Assembly: GCA_965249685.1 (NCBI GenBank)
Contig: CBDFMN010000003.1
Span: forward strand, 682,001-746,000
Source: RH-AL1 sp965249685
GTDB taxonomy: Bacteria; Pseudomonadota; Alphaproteobacteria; Rhizobiales; Beijerinckiaceae
Reading direction: 5' to 3'
Length of the DNA: 64,000 bases
This document shows, one piece after another, positions 17,713 to 25,594 of this stretch (positions are counted from its first letter, which is position 1; each line of letters starts with the position of its first letter). The notes under the pieces are model-generated. The model saw nothing but the letters and a program-made list of their open reading frames with translations, was not told the DNA's origin and made no database searches. The translations under genes were made by a program, and so were the position numbers.

Positions 17713-17922
17713 GTGGGTGATCTCGTCTTGATGACGCGCCCGAACCAGTCGATCCGGCGCGAGCCTCCCGCAGGCGGGAGCGCCGGCATCCTCTTCTTCA
17801 CGGGCGTCCGCTACGCGCGAGTGCCGGAGGCCGATATCGCCCCGCAAATTCTCACGCCGCCGCGCCGGGCGACGAAGCCGCGCCGGGGCCCTCGTAAGGC
17901 GACCGACGCCAAGCGCGCCTGA
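17713..17922 (+). CDS. Small basic conserved-type hypothetical protein
   Basis: A 69-residue open frame with a GTG start and GGAGG seven bases upstream. The middle, GILFFTGVRYARVPE, is followed by a basic tail (PPRRATKPRRGPRKATDAKR) that could bind nucleic acid. I recall similar short proteins in Hyphomicrobiales but cannot name a family. A 226-base AT-richer gap precedes it, long enough for its own promoter. It is convergent with the DUF1254 gene. Confidence 0.55.
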   Translation: MGDLVLMTRPNQSIRREPPAGGSAGILFFTGVRYARVPEADIAPQILTPPRRATKPRRGPRKATDAKRA

Positions 17923-17940
17923 CGCAGGGCGGCGGCTGTT

Positions 17941-18528
17941 CTAGCGCGCCGCCGTTCCAATCGTTTCGGGGTGGCAGGTAATCGCCTTGATCAAGGTCTC
18001 GGCGTCTTGCCGGTCCGCAGGACGGGCCGCGAGTGCCGTGGCGACAATCATGCCGTGCGGGGAGGGCGCCTTCAGTCGCAGTTCGACCGGCAGGCCTTCG
18101 TCCTCAGCATCGCCGGACTCCACCGTTTGTAATTGGGCTTCGGTGACCAGCCGGATGTCGATCGACCCATGCAGGGCCGCGCGATCCGTCATCGCATAGA
18201 AGATCCGCCCCTCGCGCGTGCGGAACGACAGCGTCAGCAGGTGGCCCTCCTCGACCGTGGCCTTGAGGCGCACCGGCGCGTTCGCCAGGTCGAAGAAGCA
18301 GACGCCCTGCACGGTCGCCGGGTCGGCGAATGGAAGCAGTTGGGACCCGGCCTGAGATAGGGGCAGTAGGGCCATGTGGTCGGTCGCAGCGAACTGCGCC
18401 AACCGGTGTGCCGCGTCGCGCGTCGCCACACTCGGCAGAATAAGGATCGCGCAGAGATGCGTCGCGATCGCCACGAGTACGGTCGCGAGGAGCCATAGGC
18501 TTGCTCCGATGAGCCGGCTGCCCATCAT
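17941..18528 (-). CDS. DUF1254 domain protein, membrane-anchored
   Basis: A 195-residue protein with one N-terminal hydrophobic helix (about residues 9-30) and a soluble domain containing VCFFDLANAPVRLKATVEEGHLLTLSFRTREGR, the pattern of stand-alone DUF1254 proteins of Rhizobiales. The domain would face the periplasm. Its start overlaps the stop of the upstream DUF1214 gene by four bases (ATGA), so the two are translated together. In larger proteins the DUF1254 and DUF1214 domains are fused, which suggests these partners work as a complex. Function unknown. Confidence 0.8.
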   Translation of the reverse strand: MMGSRLIGASLWLLATVLVAIATHLCAILILPSVATRDAAHRLAQFAATDHMALLPLSQAGSQLLPFADPATVQGVCFFDLANAPVRLKATVEEGHLLTLSFRTREGRIFYAMTDRAALHGSIDIRLVTEAQLQTVESGDAEDEGLPVELRLKAPSPHGMIVATALAARPADRQDAETLIKAITCHPETIGTAAR

Positions 18529-19097
18529 CGGCAGCCGGTTCTATCGATCGTCGGCATCGCGGCCGCATCGAGGCTTGCGCCCGCCGCGCTGAGCCCGGTG
18601 TCGTAGAGCCGCAGCGCCAGGACGAAGGGTGTCGCGGCGCCGACAGGCAGCCAATTGCCGCTGCGCGCCTCGCTGCCCACGGAGATGGCGGCAGGTCCAT
18701 CGCTCGGCCGCAGGAGTTCCGCCGAGGTGATGGCGTAGCGGTCGGCCGGGTTCGCGATCGGGAACCCATCCGAGGTGAGCACGCTCAAGCTCCAGAACCG
18801 GGCTGGCGGGAAGGTGCCGGCGATCGTGTAGGTGCATCGGGATGACAGCGAAGAGCCGCTCCCATCTTCCGTGGCGACGAAGCTCACGCCTTCCGCCGCC
18901 CCGAGCGGCAGGGTGCCGGCGCGCTCGATGCTCGCGAGCGCATAAGGGTCGGCATCGATAGCGCCTTCCCGCGGTGCGCCGTGCCACGGACCGACGCTGA
19001 TGCCGCGGCCCTCCGGGCGCAACGTGACGATGGTGAGGAGCAGGCCGAGCAACACGCCGCCCGTTCCCGTCAGCACGAGCTTCAGCAGCGTCGCCAC
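18525..19097 (-). CDS. DUF1214 domain protein, membrane-anchored
   Basis: A 190-residue protein with an N-terminal hydrophobic helix (about 6-26), then the DUF1214-type beta-rich domain: VGPWHGAPREGAIDADPYALAS, CTYTIAGTFPPARFWSLSVL, ANPADRYAITSAEL and GNWLPVGAATPFVLALRLYD. It is the first gene of a two-gene unit with the DUF1254 protein. The architecture fits a periplasm-facing complex. The biochemical role is not known. Confidence 0.82.
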   Translation of the reverse strand: MATLLKLVLTGTGGVLLGLLLTIVTLRPEGRGISVGPWHGAPREGAIDADPYALASIERAGTLPLGAAEGVSFVATEDGSGSSLSSRCTYTIAGTFPPARFWSLSVLTSDGFPIANPADRYAITSAELLRPSDGPAAISVGSEARSGNWLPVGAATPFVLALRLYDTGLSAAGASLDAAAMPTIDRTGCR

Positions 19098-19190
19098 TGC
19101 CGCGCCCTCCCGATCGGCAGCGGTGATCCCAGACGTGCGGGACGCGGGCGGCGTCCATCGGCGGCGGCAAGCGTCATGACGCGGCCGCCT

Positions 19191-21554
19191 CTAGCGCAAG
19201 TCGATGACGCGCACGCCGCCATAGCGAGGCTCGGAGGTCGCGACGTGGCGTTCGGGACCGTCGCGCTCGGCCTTGGTCGACGGCTGGCCAAGGCGCACTA
19301 CCCGCACCGCCGAGTCGATGGCGCCGAGCGCTTCCGTCGTCCCCTTCGACAAGGTCGTCGGGCGCGGCGCGGCAGCGGGATCCGCCGGCTTCGAGTCGGG
19401 CGCGGTCGCCGCCGCGACCTTGACGCCTGGCGCGGACATCGGCACGCCGAAAAGCGGCTTTGGTTCGACGTTCTGATGCGCGTAGGTCATGATGTCGTGC
19501 CACGTGGACGCGGGCAGGGTGCCTCCGGTCATATCCTTCATGGATGTGTCGTCGTCGTTGCCGAACCAGACGGCGCCGACGTAATTGCCGGTAAAGCCGA
19601 TGAACCAGGCGTCCTTGTAGCTGTTCGTCGTGCCGGTCTTGCCACCGGCATCGTGGCCCTCCAGTGCCGCGCGGCGCCCGGTGCCGCCCAGCACGTTCTG
19701 ACGCAGCATCCAGTTCAATTCGGCGACGGCGTGAGGATCGACCACCTGCTGCAGCGCCGGCTGGTCGCGGTCATGCCGGTAGATGACGTCGCCGCGTCCG
19801 TTGCTGATCGACACGGCCGCGAAGGGTGCCACGTGCTTGCCTCCATTGGCGAAGCCGGCATAGGCGGAGGCCATCTCGATGACGTTGACGCCGTCTGCGC
19901 CAAGCGGCAGGGACACGGTGTCCTCGAGCGGCGTGACGATGCCGAGACGCTTGGCCGTCGCGATGATCTTGGCGCGTCCGGACTTCGCGCGCGAATAGGT
20001 GTTGCTGGCGCCGGGCACGGCATCTCCGACTTCGATGGAGAGGCGGATCGCGACCGTGTTCAGCGATTTCATCAGCGCCGTCACGAGCGGGATCTGCCCG
20101 GCGGATTCATTCTTGTAGTTGTGCGGGCAGTAGTTGCCGATGCACAGCGAAGCGCCGCTGATCATGGTTTGCGGATGGAAGCGCCCGCTCATCAGCGCGG
20201 TCAGGTAGACGAACGGTTTGAACGACGAGCCGGGCTGCCGCAAGGCGTCCGTCGCGCGGTTGAACTGGCTGCCGCCGTAGTCGCGCCCGCCGACGATCGT
20301 GCGCACCGCCCCGGTCGGATCGAGGATGACGGTGGCCGCCTGTTTGGCGTGGTAGGCTGGCCCGTACTGCCGCAACTGGTTCTCGATCACTTCCTCGGCA
20401 TGCCGCTGGATGTTGGGATCGAGCGCGAGGCGCACGGTGAGCACGCGCTCGTCGCCGAAGCGGCCGGCCGCCGCCATGCCCTTGATCTCGTTGAACGCCC
20501 AATCGAGATACCAGTCCGGGCTCGCTTCGCGCTGCCTGTCGACAGGCGTCGCCGGGTTGCGCTGGGCCGCATAGATCTGGCCGGCCGAGAGATAGCCGGC
20601 ATCGACCATATTGTTCAGAACGTCGTTCGCGCGCGCGCGCGCGGCCGGCAGGTTGATGTGCGGTGCGTATTTGGTCGGCGCCTTGAACAGGCCCGCGATC
20701 ATCGCCGCCTCCGGTAGGGTGAGGTCGCGGACCGACTTGCCGAAATAGAATTCGGAGGCCGCCTGGACCCCGAACGTGCCGGCGCCGAGGTAGGCGCGGT
20801 CGAGATAGAGGCCGAGGATCTCGCGTTTGCTCAGGTGCGACTCGAGCCACAGCGCGAGGAAGGCCTCGTTGACCTTGCGTTCCACCGTGCGCTCGTTCGA
20901 CAGGAAGAGGTTTTTGGCGAGTTGCTGGGTCAGTGACGAGCCGCCCTGCACCACCCCGCTCGCGCGCGTGTTTACCGCGAGTGCGCGCGCCGTGCCGATG
21001 ATGTCGATGCCGAAATGGTCGAAGAAGCGGCGGTCCTCCGTCGAGATCACCGCCTGGATCAGGTTGCGCGGTAATTCGTCGAACGCGACCGCGTCGTCGT
21101 GTCGGATGCCGCGGCGGCCGACCTCCTGGCCAAACCGATCGAGGAAGGTGACGGCAAGGTCCTGCTTCTTCAGCCAGTCGTCCGAGGTCTGATTGAAGGC
21201 CGGGACGGCCAACGCGAGCGCGAGGATCCCCACGCCGCAGCCGATCGTCAATCCCTCGCACGCCGCCTCGACGCCAACGCGCCGCAGGCCGGAAACGTGG
21301 AAACGATCCATGAACATGGCAAAGGCTTCATACCCGCCTTTCGCATCCTGGCCGCTCTGATACAGCGTCGAATCGATCCATCCATCGAACGTGAGCATGG
21401 CGCGCGAGGCTTGACGACCAAACCGCGTCGCGCGGATGCGCGAAGACAGGTCCGCGATCTCGGCGCGCAACGAGCGCTCGCCGGCGGCCTTGCGCCACAG
21501 GGCGGCCCCCCGCGTCAACCAGCGATGCAGAGTTCCAGACCAACTCTCGAACAC
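19191..21554 (-). CDS. PBP1A family penicillin-binding protein (transglycosylase/transpeptidase)
   Basis: A bifunctional peptidoglycan synthase. After a cytoplasmic N-terminus and one transmembrane helix (GILALALAVPAFNQT), the GT51 domain has AVISTEDRRFFDHFGID (catalytic Glu), GGSSLTQQLAKNLFLSNERT and KREILGLYLDRAYLG. The transpeptidase domain has the SxxK serine in QPGSSFKPFVYL, the SLN motif (MKSLNTVAIRLS) and KTGTT. A Pro/Ala-rich tail follows. I chose a GTG start (VFESWSGTLHRW, about 787 residues) because upstream residues look non-conserved. An ATG at 21641 or a GTG at 21668 are alternatives, but they would crowd the divergent ycgN-type gene. Confidence 0.92.
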   Translation of the reverse strand: MFESWSGTLHRWLTRGAALWRKAAGERSLRAEIADLSSRIRATRFGRQASRAMLTFDGWIDSTLYQSGQDAKGGYEAFAMFMDRFHVSGLRRVGVEAACEGLTIGCGVGILALALAVPAFNQTSDDWLKKQDLAVTFLDRFGQEVGRRGIRHDDAVAFDELPRNLIQAVISTEDRRFFDHFGIDIIGTARALAVNTRASGVVQGGSSLTQQLAKNLFLSNERTVERKVNEAFLALWLESHLSKREILGLYLDRAYLGAGTFGVQAASEFYFGKSVRDLTLPEAAMIAGLFKAPTKYAPHINLPAARARANDVLNNMVDAGYLSAGQIYAAQRNPATPVDRQREASPDWYLDWAFNEIKGMAAAGRFGDERVLTVRLALDPNIQRHAEEVIENQLRQYGPAYHAKQAATVILDPTGAVRTIVGGRDYGGSQFNRATDALRQPGSSFKPFVYLTALMSGRFHPQTMISGASLCIGNYCPHNYKNESAGQIPLVTALMKSLNTVAIRLSIEVGDAVPGASNTYSRAKSGRAKIIATAKRLGIVTPLEDTVSLPLGADGVNVIEMASAYAGFANGGKHVAPFAAVSISNGRGDVIYRHDRDQPALQQVVDPHAVAELNWMLRQNVLGGTGRRAALEGHDAGGKTGTTNSYKDAWFIGFTGNYVGAVWFGNDDDTSMKDMTGGTLPASTWHDIMTYAHQNVEPKPLFGVPMSAPGVKVAAATAPDSKPADPAAAPRPTTLSKGTTEALGAIDSAVRVVRLGQPSTKAERDGPERHVATSEPRYGGVRVIDLR

Positions 21555-21690
21555 GTTCGACCACTCTTTCGCCGCGCCGGCATTGCCTGTATCGGGTCGG
21601 GGCCCCGATTTTGACTGCTGCCGCCTTCGAGAGCAAGCCATCGCCGGCCCAATCCCGCCGTCCCACACCCCATTTTACAAGGCAACCGCT

Positions 21691-22287
21691 ATGCCGCGCC
21701 GCCTGTTCCAGAACGAGCCGCCTTCTGCCGCGCCAACGCAGCAAATCGATGGCTCCGCGCCGTTTTGGCGAACCAAGACCCTGGAAGCCATGAACCCGGA
21801 AGAGTGGGAAAGCCTCTGCGACCGCTGCGGCCGATGCTGTCTCGTCAAGCTGGAGGACGAGGACACGGGTGACATCCACCTGACGGATATCGCCTGCAAG
21901 CTGTTCGACTCCGGTGCCTGTGCCTGCTCCGACTATGCCCGGCGCAAGAAGAGGGTCCGCGATTGCATCAAACTGACGCCGCAATCCGTGCGCGCCATCC
22001 GTTGGCTGCCGGGGACCTGCGCCTACCGGCTCGTCGCCGAGGGGCGGCCGCTGGAACCTTGGCATCCGCTGCGCTCCGGCACACCCGACAGCGTGCACGC
22101 CGCCGGGATTTCGGTTCGTGGCCGGACCAACGGCAGCGAGAGGACGGTCAAGCTGGAGGACTACCCCTCGCATATCGTGAACTGGGCCGACGCCATCCCG
22201 ACCGCGCCGAACCCGGACTCAAGCGCCGCGGCGTGCGGTCGGCCTGACGTGTCCTATCCTGGTTGCGGTGGCGGCGACGCCTCCTAG
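21691..22287 (+). CDS. YcgN family cysteine-cluster protein
   Basis: A 198-residue protein of the UPF0260/YcgN family. It has ESLCDRCGRCCLVKLEDEDTG, the paired cysteines DSGACACSDYARRKK, DCIKLTP and WLPGTCAYRLVAEGRPL, ending with HIVNWADAIP. The conserved cysteines suggest metal or Fe-S binding; the family (with YkgJ-like relatives) has no firm function. The C-terminal 25 residues beyond the usual end are Ser/Gly-rich. It is divergent from the PBP gene. A start at 21790 (MNPEEWESLC) is less likely because SAPFWRTKTLEAM before it is conserved. Confidence 0.85.
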   Translation: MPRRLFQNEPPSAAPTQQIDGSAPFWRTKTLEAMNPEEWESLCDRCGRCCLVKLEDEDTGDIHLTDIACKLFDSGACACSDYARRKKRVRDCIKLTPQSVRAIRWLPGTCAYRLVAEGRPLEPWHPLRSGTPDSVHAAGISVRGRTNGSERTVKLEDYPSHIVNWADAIPTAPNPDSSAAACGRPDVSYPGCGGGDAS

Positions 22288-22378
22288 GCGATCGCGGCTG
22301 CGCCATTCCTTGAACCAAAAGCAGCCGGTTGCCGCGATCCCCTCACGGGAGCAGAGTGGTGCCGCACCCCTCCACGCC

Positions 22379-22398
22379 ACGCCATTCGTTCATGGCGT
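22379..22398. promoter_or_regulatory. Inverted repeat upstream of the PepSY-FeuP/FeuQ-like operon
   Basis: ACGCCAT (22379-22385) and ATGGCGT (22392-22398) form a perfect 7-6-7 inverted repeat, 31 bases before the PepSY gene. The position suits an operator, possibly for the response regulator encoded downstream. No binding site for it can be named with certainty. Confidence 0.35.
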
Positions 22399-22429
22399 AT
22401 TCATGGCTTGGGGCACAGGGTCGATAGCG

Positions 22430-22816
22430 ATGAAGACTGCGGTGCTGGCTCTCTGCCTTGCCTCTGGTGCCGCTGGCTTCGCCGGTGCGGCCGAGGTCAC
22501 GCACGGACCCGCGCCAGAAGCTTCGCGCGGCCATGTCGAGGTCGTTCGGCGGCCCGGCGAGCCGCAGCGGGGTCGTACCTGCTTCGGCCCTGCCGAAACG
22601 CGTGAGAAGATCGTCACGCGGCGTCTGAGCGAGCCGTTCCGTCTCCTGCGTGGGGCTGCCGGACGGGTGCAGGGCGAGGCGTTGCGCGCCAGGCTTTGTC
22701 GCTGGAACGAGGATTACATCTACGAGATCGCGCTGCTTCGCAGCGACGGCCGGATCGTGCATGTCTATCTGAATGCCGTCAGCGGACAGGCTTTGACCGC
22801 CTTCGGCGAGCGCTGA
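22430..22816 (+). CDS. Secreted PepSY-domain protein
   Basis: A 128-residue protein with a signal peptide (MKTAVLALCLASGAAGFAGA, then AEVTHG) and a C-terminal PepSY-like half: YIYEIALLRSDGRIVHVYLN followed by AVSGQAL. PepSY proteins are periplasmic and often encoded beside two-component systems whose sensor they modulate. It is 32 bases upstream of the response regulator and in the same direction, so it is probably in an operon with it. Upstream ATG at 22403 is possible but would put nine odd residues before the signal peptide. Confidence 0.8.
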   Translation: MKTAVLALCLASGAAGFAGAAEVTHGPAPEASRGHVEVVRRPGEPQRGRTCFGPAETREKIVTRRLSEPFRLLRGAAGRVQGEALRARLCRWNEDYIYEIALLRSDGRIVHVYLNAVSGQALTAFGER

Positions 22817-22848
22817 GGGCGCTCGGGGTTTAATGGGAGGAGTTGAGG

Positions 22849-23559
22849 GTGCGCCTTCTCGTCGTCGAAGATGATCTCGATCTCAACCGGCAGATCGTCC
22901 GGGCCCTCGAGGAGGCTGGCTACGTGGTCGACCGTGCCTACGACGGCGAGGAAGGGGGTTTTCTGGGAGAGACCGAGCCCTACGACGCCGTCATCCTCGA
23001 CCTGGGCCTGCCGAAGAAAGATGGCATCTCCATCATCGGGGACTGGCGCAAGGCCGGTCGCACCATGCCGGTGCTCATCCTCACCGCGCGCGACCGCTGG
23101 AGCGACAAGGTCAAGGGGTTCGACGCCGGTGCCGACGACTACGTCGCCAAGCCTTTCCACATGGAGGAAGTGCTGGCCCGCGTCCGCGCCCTGCTGCGCC
23201 GCGCCGCCGGCCACGCAACGAGCGAACTCGTCTGCGGACCCGTGCAGCTCGACACGCGCGCGAGCCGCGTCTCCGTCGACGGCAACCCGGTCAAGCTGAC
23301 CTCGCACGAGTACCGCCTGCTCTCCTACCTCATGCATCACGCCGGCCGCGTCGTGTCGCGTTCGGAGATCGTCGACCATCTGTACGATCAGGATTTCGAC
23401 CGTGATTCGAACACGATCGAGGTTTTCGTCGGCCGCCTGCGTCGCAAACTCGGCGTCGACATCATCCAGACGATGCGCGGCCTCGGCTACCTCGTGACGG
23501 CCAAGGGGCCGGGTGAGACGGAGAGCAAGACGCGTTCGGCCACGACAGCCGGCCGTTAG
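22849..23559 (+). CDS. OmpR/PhoP family response regulator, FeuP-like
   Basis: A 236-residue regulator. The receiver domain has VVEDDLDLN, the phosphoacceptor in VILDLGLPKKDG (Asp near residue 51), the switch Thr in LTARD and the Lys of YVAKPFHMEEVL. The C-terminal winged helix contains SHEYRLLSYLMHHAGRVVSRSEIVDHLYDQDFDRDSNTIEVFVGRLRRK. The LDLGLPKKDGISII and ARDRWSDKVKGFDAGADDYVAKPFHMEE stretches resemble rhizobial FeuP, which controls envelope and glucan export genes. GTG start with GGGAGG at ten bases; a TTG six bases earlier is an alternative. It is followed 21 bases later by its kinase. Confidence 0.9.
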   Translation: MRLLVVEDDLDLNRQIVRALEEAGYVVDRAYDGEEGGFLGETEPYDAVILDLGLPKKDGISIIGDWRKAGRTMPVLILTARDRWSDKVKGFDAGADDYVAKPFHMEEVLARVRALLRRAAGHATSELVCGPVQLDTRASRVSVDGNPVKLTSHEYRLLSYLMHHAGRVVSRSEIVDHLYDQDFDRDSNTIEVFVGRLRRKLGVDIIQTMRGLGYLVTAKGPGETESKTRSATTAGR

Positions 23560-23580
23560 CCCGGAGGCCAGGGAGCGGGC

Positions 23581-24981
23581 ATGATCGGCGACCCGCGCAC
23601 CCGCTCCATCGCCACGCGGCTGTTCATCTCCGCGACGATCCTCAGCGTAACCATCCTGCTCATCGCCGGCCTGATCCTGACCGCCGTGTACCGCACCTCG
23701 GCGGAGGCGGCCTTCGACGAGCGCCTTGGCGTCTACCTCCGCGCGCTGGTGGCGGACCTCGCCACCGCCTCGCCCGCGGACGAGGGCAAGACCGACGCAC
23801 GGTCCGAATCGATGCAGCTCGCCGACCCGCAGTTCGAGCTGCCGCTGTCGGGCTGGTATTGGCAGACGACGCGGCTCGATGGGCCTAAGCCGGAGATCAA
23901 GTCCTCGCGCTCGCTCTTTGCCGCGCGATTGCCAAAACTCGCCGACAGCGGCGTGCGGGCGAACCTGGGAGGTGCGAGGCGCGGCTACGCCAAAGGACCG
24001 GACGAGCGGCCGCTTCGCGTCGTCGAGCGCATCATCGACACCGGCGACCAGGGCGTCTACCTCGTGCAGGTGGCCGCCACCACGGAGGAAATCGACGACG
24101 AGATCAGCCAGTTCCAGGTCGACCTCACCGTCACCTTCATCATCCTCGCCATCCTCCTCGTCGCGTCCTCGGCCCTACAGCTGCGCTATGGCCTGCAACC
24201 GTTGCGTCGTCTGCAGGAAGGCGTCCGGGCGATCCGCCGCGGCGCGAACGAAAAGATCGACGGCGTTTTTCCGCGCGACATCGCGCCGCTGGCCGGCGAA
24301 CTCAACCTGATGATCGCCGCCAACCGCGATGTGGTCGAGCGCGCGCGGACCCAGGTCGGCAACCTCGCTCACGCCCTGAAGACGCCGCTCAGCGTGATCG
24401 TCAACGAGGCGGCACGAGAGAGCGGACCGTTTTCCACGAAGGTCGGCGAACAGGCGGCCCTCATGCGCGATCAACTGGCCTACTATCTCGAGCGTGCGAG
24501 GGCTGCGGTGAGCGCCGGCAAGATCGGTAGCGCGACCGATGTGGCGCCCGTCGTGCGCGGGCTGGTGCGGACCTTCGAGAAAATCTACGGCGACCGCCAC
24601 CTCGTCTTCGAGGAGGAAGGCGGCGCCGGTATCCGCTTCCTTGGCGAAAAGCAGGACCTGGAGGAAATGGTCGGCAACCTCGTCGACAACGCGGGAAAGT
24701 GGGCGCAAAGCCGAGTGGTGATCGGGATCAGCGGTGAGACCGACACGGTTTCCGAGCGCGCCTTCTTCACCGTGACGATCGACGACGACGGGCCGGGACT
24801 CGACCCGACCTTGCGTGCCGCGGCCCTGCAGCGAGGACAGAGGCTGGACGAGTCGAAGCCCGGCTCGGGACTCGGTCTGTCCATCGTCGACGACCTCGCG
24901 CGCATCTATGGCGGCACCTTCACCCTGGCCACGAGCCCGTCGGCAGGCCTGCGCGCGGAGTTGCGGTTACCGGCGAGCTGA
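23581..24981 (+). CDS. Sensor histidine kinase, FeuQ-like
   Basis: Partner of the upstream regulator. The 466-residue protein has a first membrane helix (about 16-38), a periplasmic sensor domain of about 150 residues, a second helix (about 185-200), a HAMP-like linker (LQPLRRLQEGVRAIRRG), the H-box NLAHALKTPLSVIVNEA, the N-box VGNLVDNAGKWA, G1 DDDGPGL and G2 GSGLGLSIVDDL. The H-box HALKTPLS is of the FeuQ/PhoQ-like type. The preceding PepSY gene may encode a periplasmic modulator of the sensor domain. Confidence 0.9.
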   Translation: MIGDPRTRSIATRLFISATILSVTILLIAGLILTAVYRTSAEAAFDERLGVYLRALVADLATASPADEGKTDARSESMQLADPQFELPLSGWYWQTTRLDGPKPEIKSSRSLFAARLPKLADSGVRANLGGARRGYAKGPDERPLRVVERIIDTGDQGVYLVQVAATTEEIDDEISQFQVDLTVTFIILAILLVASSALQLRYGLQPLRRLQEGVRAIRRGANEKIDGVFPRDIAPLAGELNLMIAANRDVVERARTQVGNLAHALKTPLSVIVNEAARESGPFSTKVGEQAALMRDQLAYYLERARAAVSAGKIGSATDVAPVVRGLVRTFEKIYGDRHLVFEEEGGAGIRFLGEKQDLEEMVGNLVDNAGKWAQSRVVIGISGETDTVSERAFFTVTIDDDGPGLDPTLRAAALQRGQRLDESKPGSGLGLSIVDDLARIYGGTFTLATSPSAGLRAELRLPAS

Positions 24982-25016
24982 GGCTGGCCCGATCGCGAAC
25001 CCAAGCACGCCTCGTC

Positions 25017-25039
25017 GTTTTGCCGCGACCGCGCAAAAC
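25017..25039. promoter_or_regulatory. Inverted repeat just upstream of zur
   Basis: GTTTTGC (25017-25023) and GCAAAAC (25033-25039) form a 7-9-7 perfect inverted repeat ending 15 bases before the zur start. It may be a terminator remnant of the kinase gene or an operator. It does not look like the AT-rich Zur box known from rhizobia. Confidence 0.3.
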
Positions 25040-25054
25040 AGGTATGACATCGCG

Positions 25055-25567
25055 ATGCAAGCCACGCCCGGCGAACCCTGGATCACCCAAGTCGAGACGG
25101 CCTGCGCCAAGCGCGGGTTGCAGATGACGTCGTTGCGGCGCGAAATCGCGGGCATCCTGGCCGGTGCGGACCAGCCGCTCGGCGCCTATGCGATCATCCA
25201 GAAGCTGTCTGACGTGCAGGGCCGCATCGTCGCACCGCCAACCGTCTATCGCACGCTCGACTTCCTCGTCGAGAACGGCTTCGTCGTGAAGATCGAGAGT
25301 CGTCAGGCCTATCTCGCCTGCGACCACGTCGGGCATGGCCACGATCATCATGGCGTCCTGCTTTCCTGCGTCAAATGCGGTCGCAGTTCGGAGATTGACA
25401 GTGCCGCGATCGATCGCGAGATCGCGATGATCGCGGCGGGCCAATCGTTCCGGGTCGAGCGCAAGGTGTTCGAAGTCGACGGCGTCTGCGCCGACTGCGC
25501 GGCCCCGCGACCGGAGCCCGCCGGCGCGACAACGAACGGCCTTTCCACCGCTCCGGCCGATGGCTAA
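25055..25567 (+). CDS. zur: Fur family transcriptional repressor, Zur type
   Basis: A 170-residue Fur-family protein. The winged-helix part has QMTSLRREIAGILAGADQPLGAYAII and the recognition region APPTVYRTLDFLVENGFVVKIESRQAYLAC, which matches Zur more closely than Fur or PerR. Metal sites are suggested by HVGHGHDHHGVLLSCVKCG and the C-terminal GVCADC, which together give the structural-zinc cysteine pairs. Zur represses zinc uptake when zinc is sufficient. No znuABC genes are adjacent, so the name rests on sequence alone. A 25-residue Ala/Pro tail is extra. Confidence 0.8.
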   Translation: MQATPGEPWITQVETACAKRGLQMTSLRREIAGILAGADQPLGAYAIIQKLSDVQGRIVAPPTVYRTLDFLVENGFVVKIESRQAYLACDHVGHGHDHHGVLLSCVKCGRSSEIDSAAIDREIAMIAAGQSFRVERKVFEVDGVCADCAAPRPEPAGATTNGLSTAPADG

Positions 25568-25594
25568 GTGATGTGAAGCCGAGGCGACGTCGGC

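Noticed and set aside
18981..20717. A 578-codon open frame opposite the PBP1A gene
   Set aside because: It is antisense to a gene with clear motifs, has low-complexity Arg/Ala/Gly composition and no family features; such frames are usual in GC-rich DNA.
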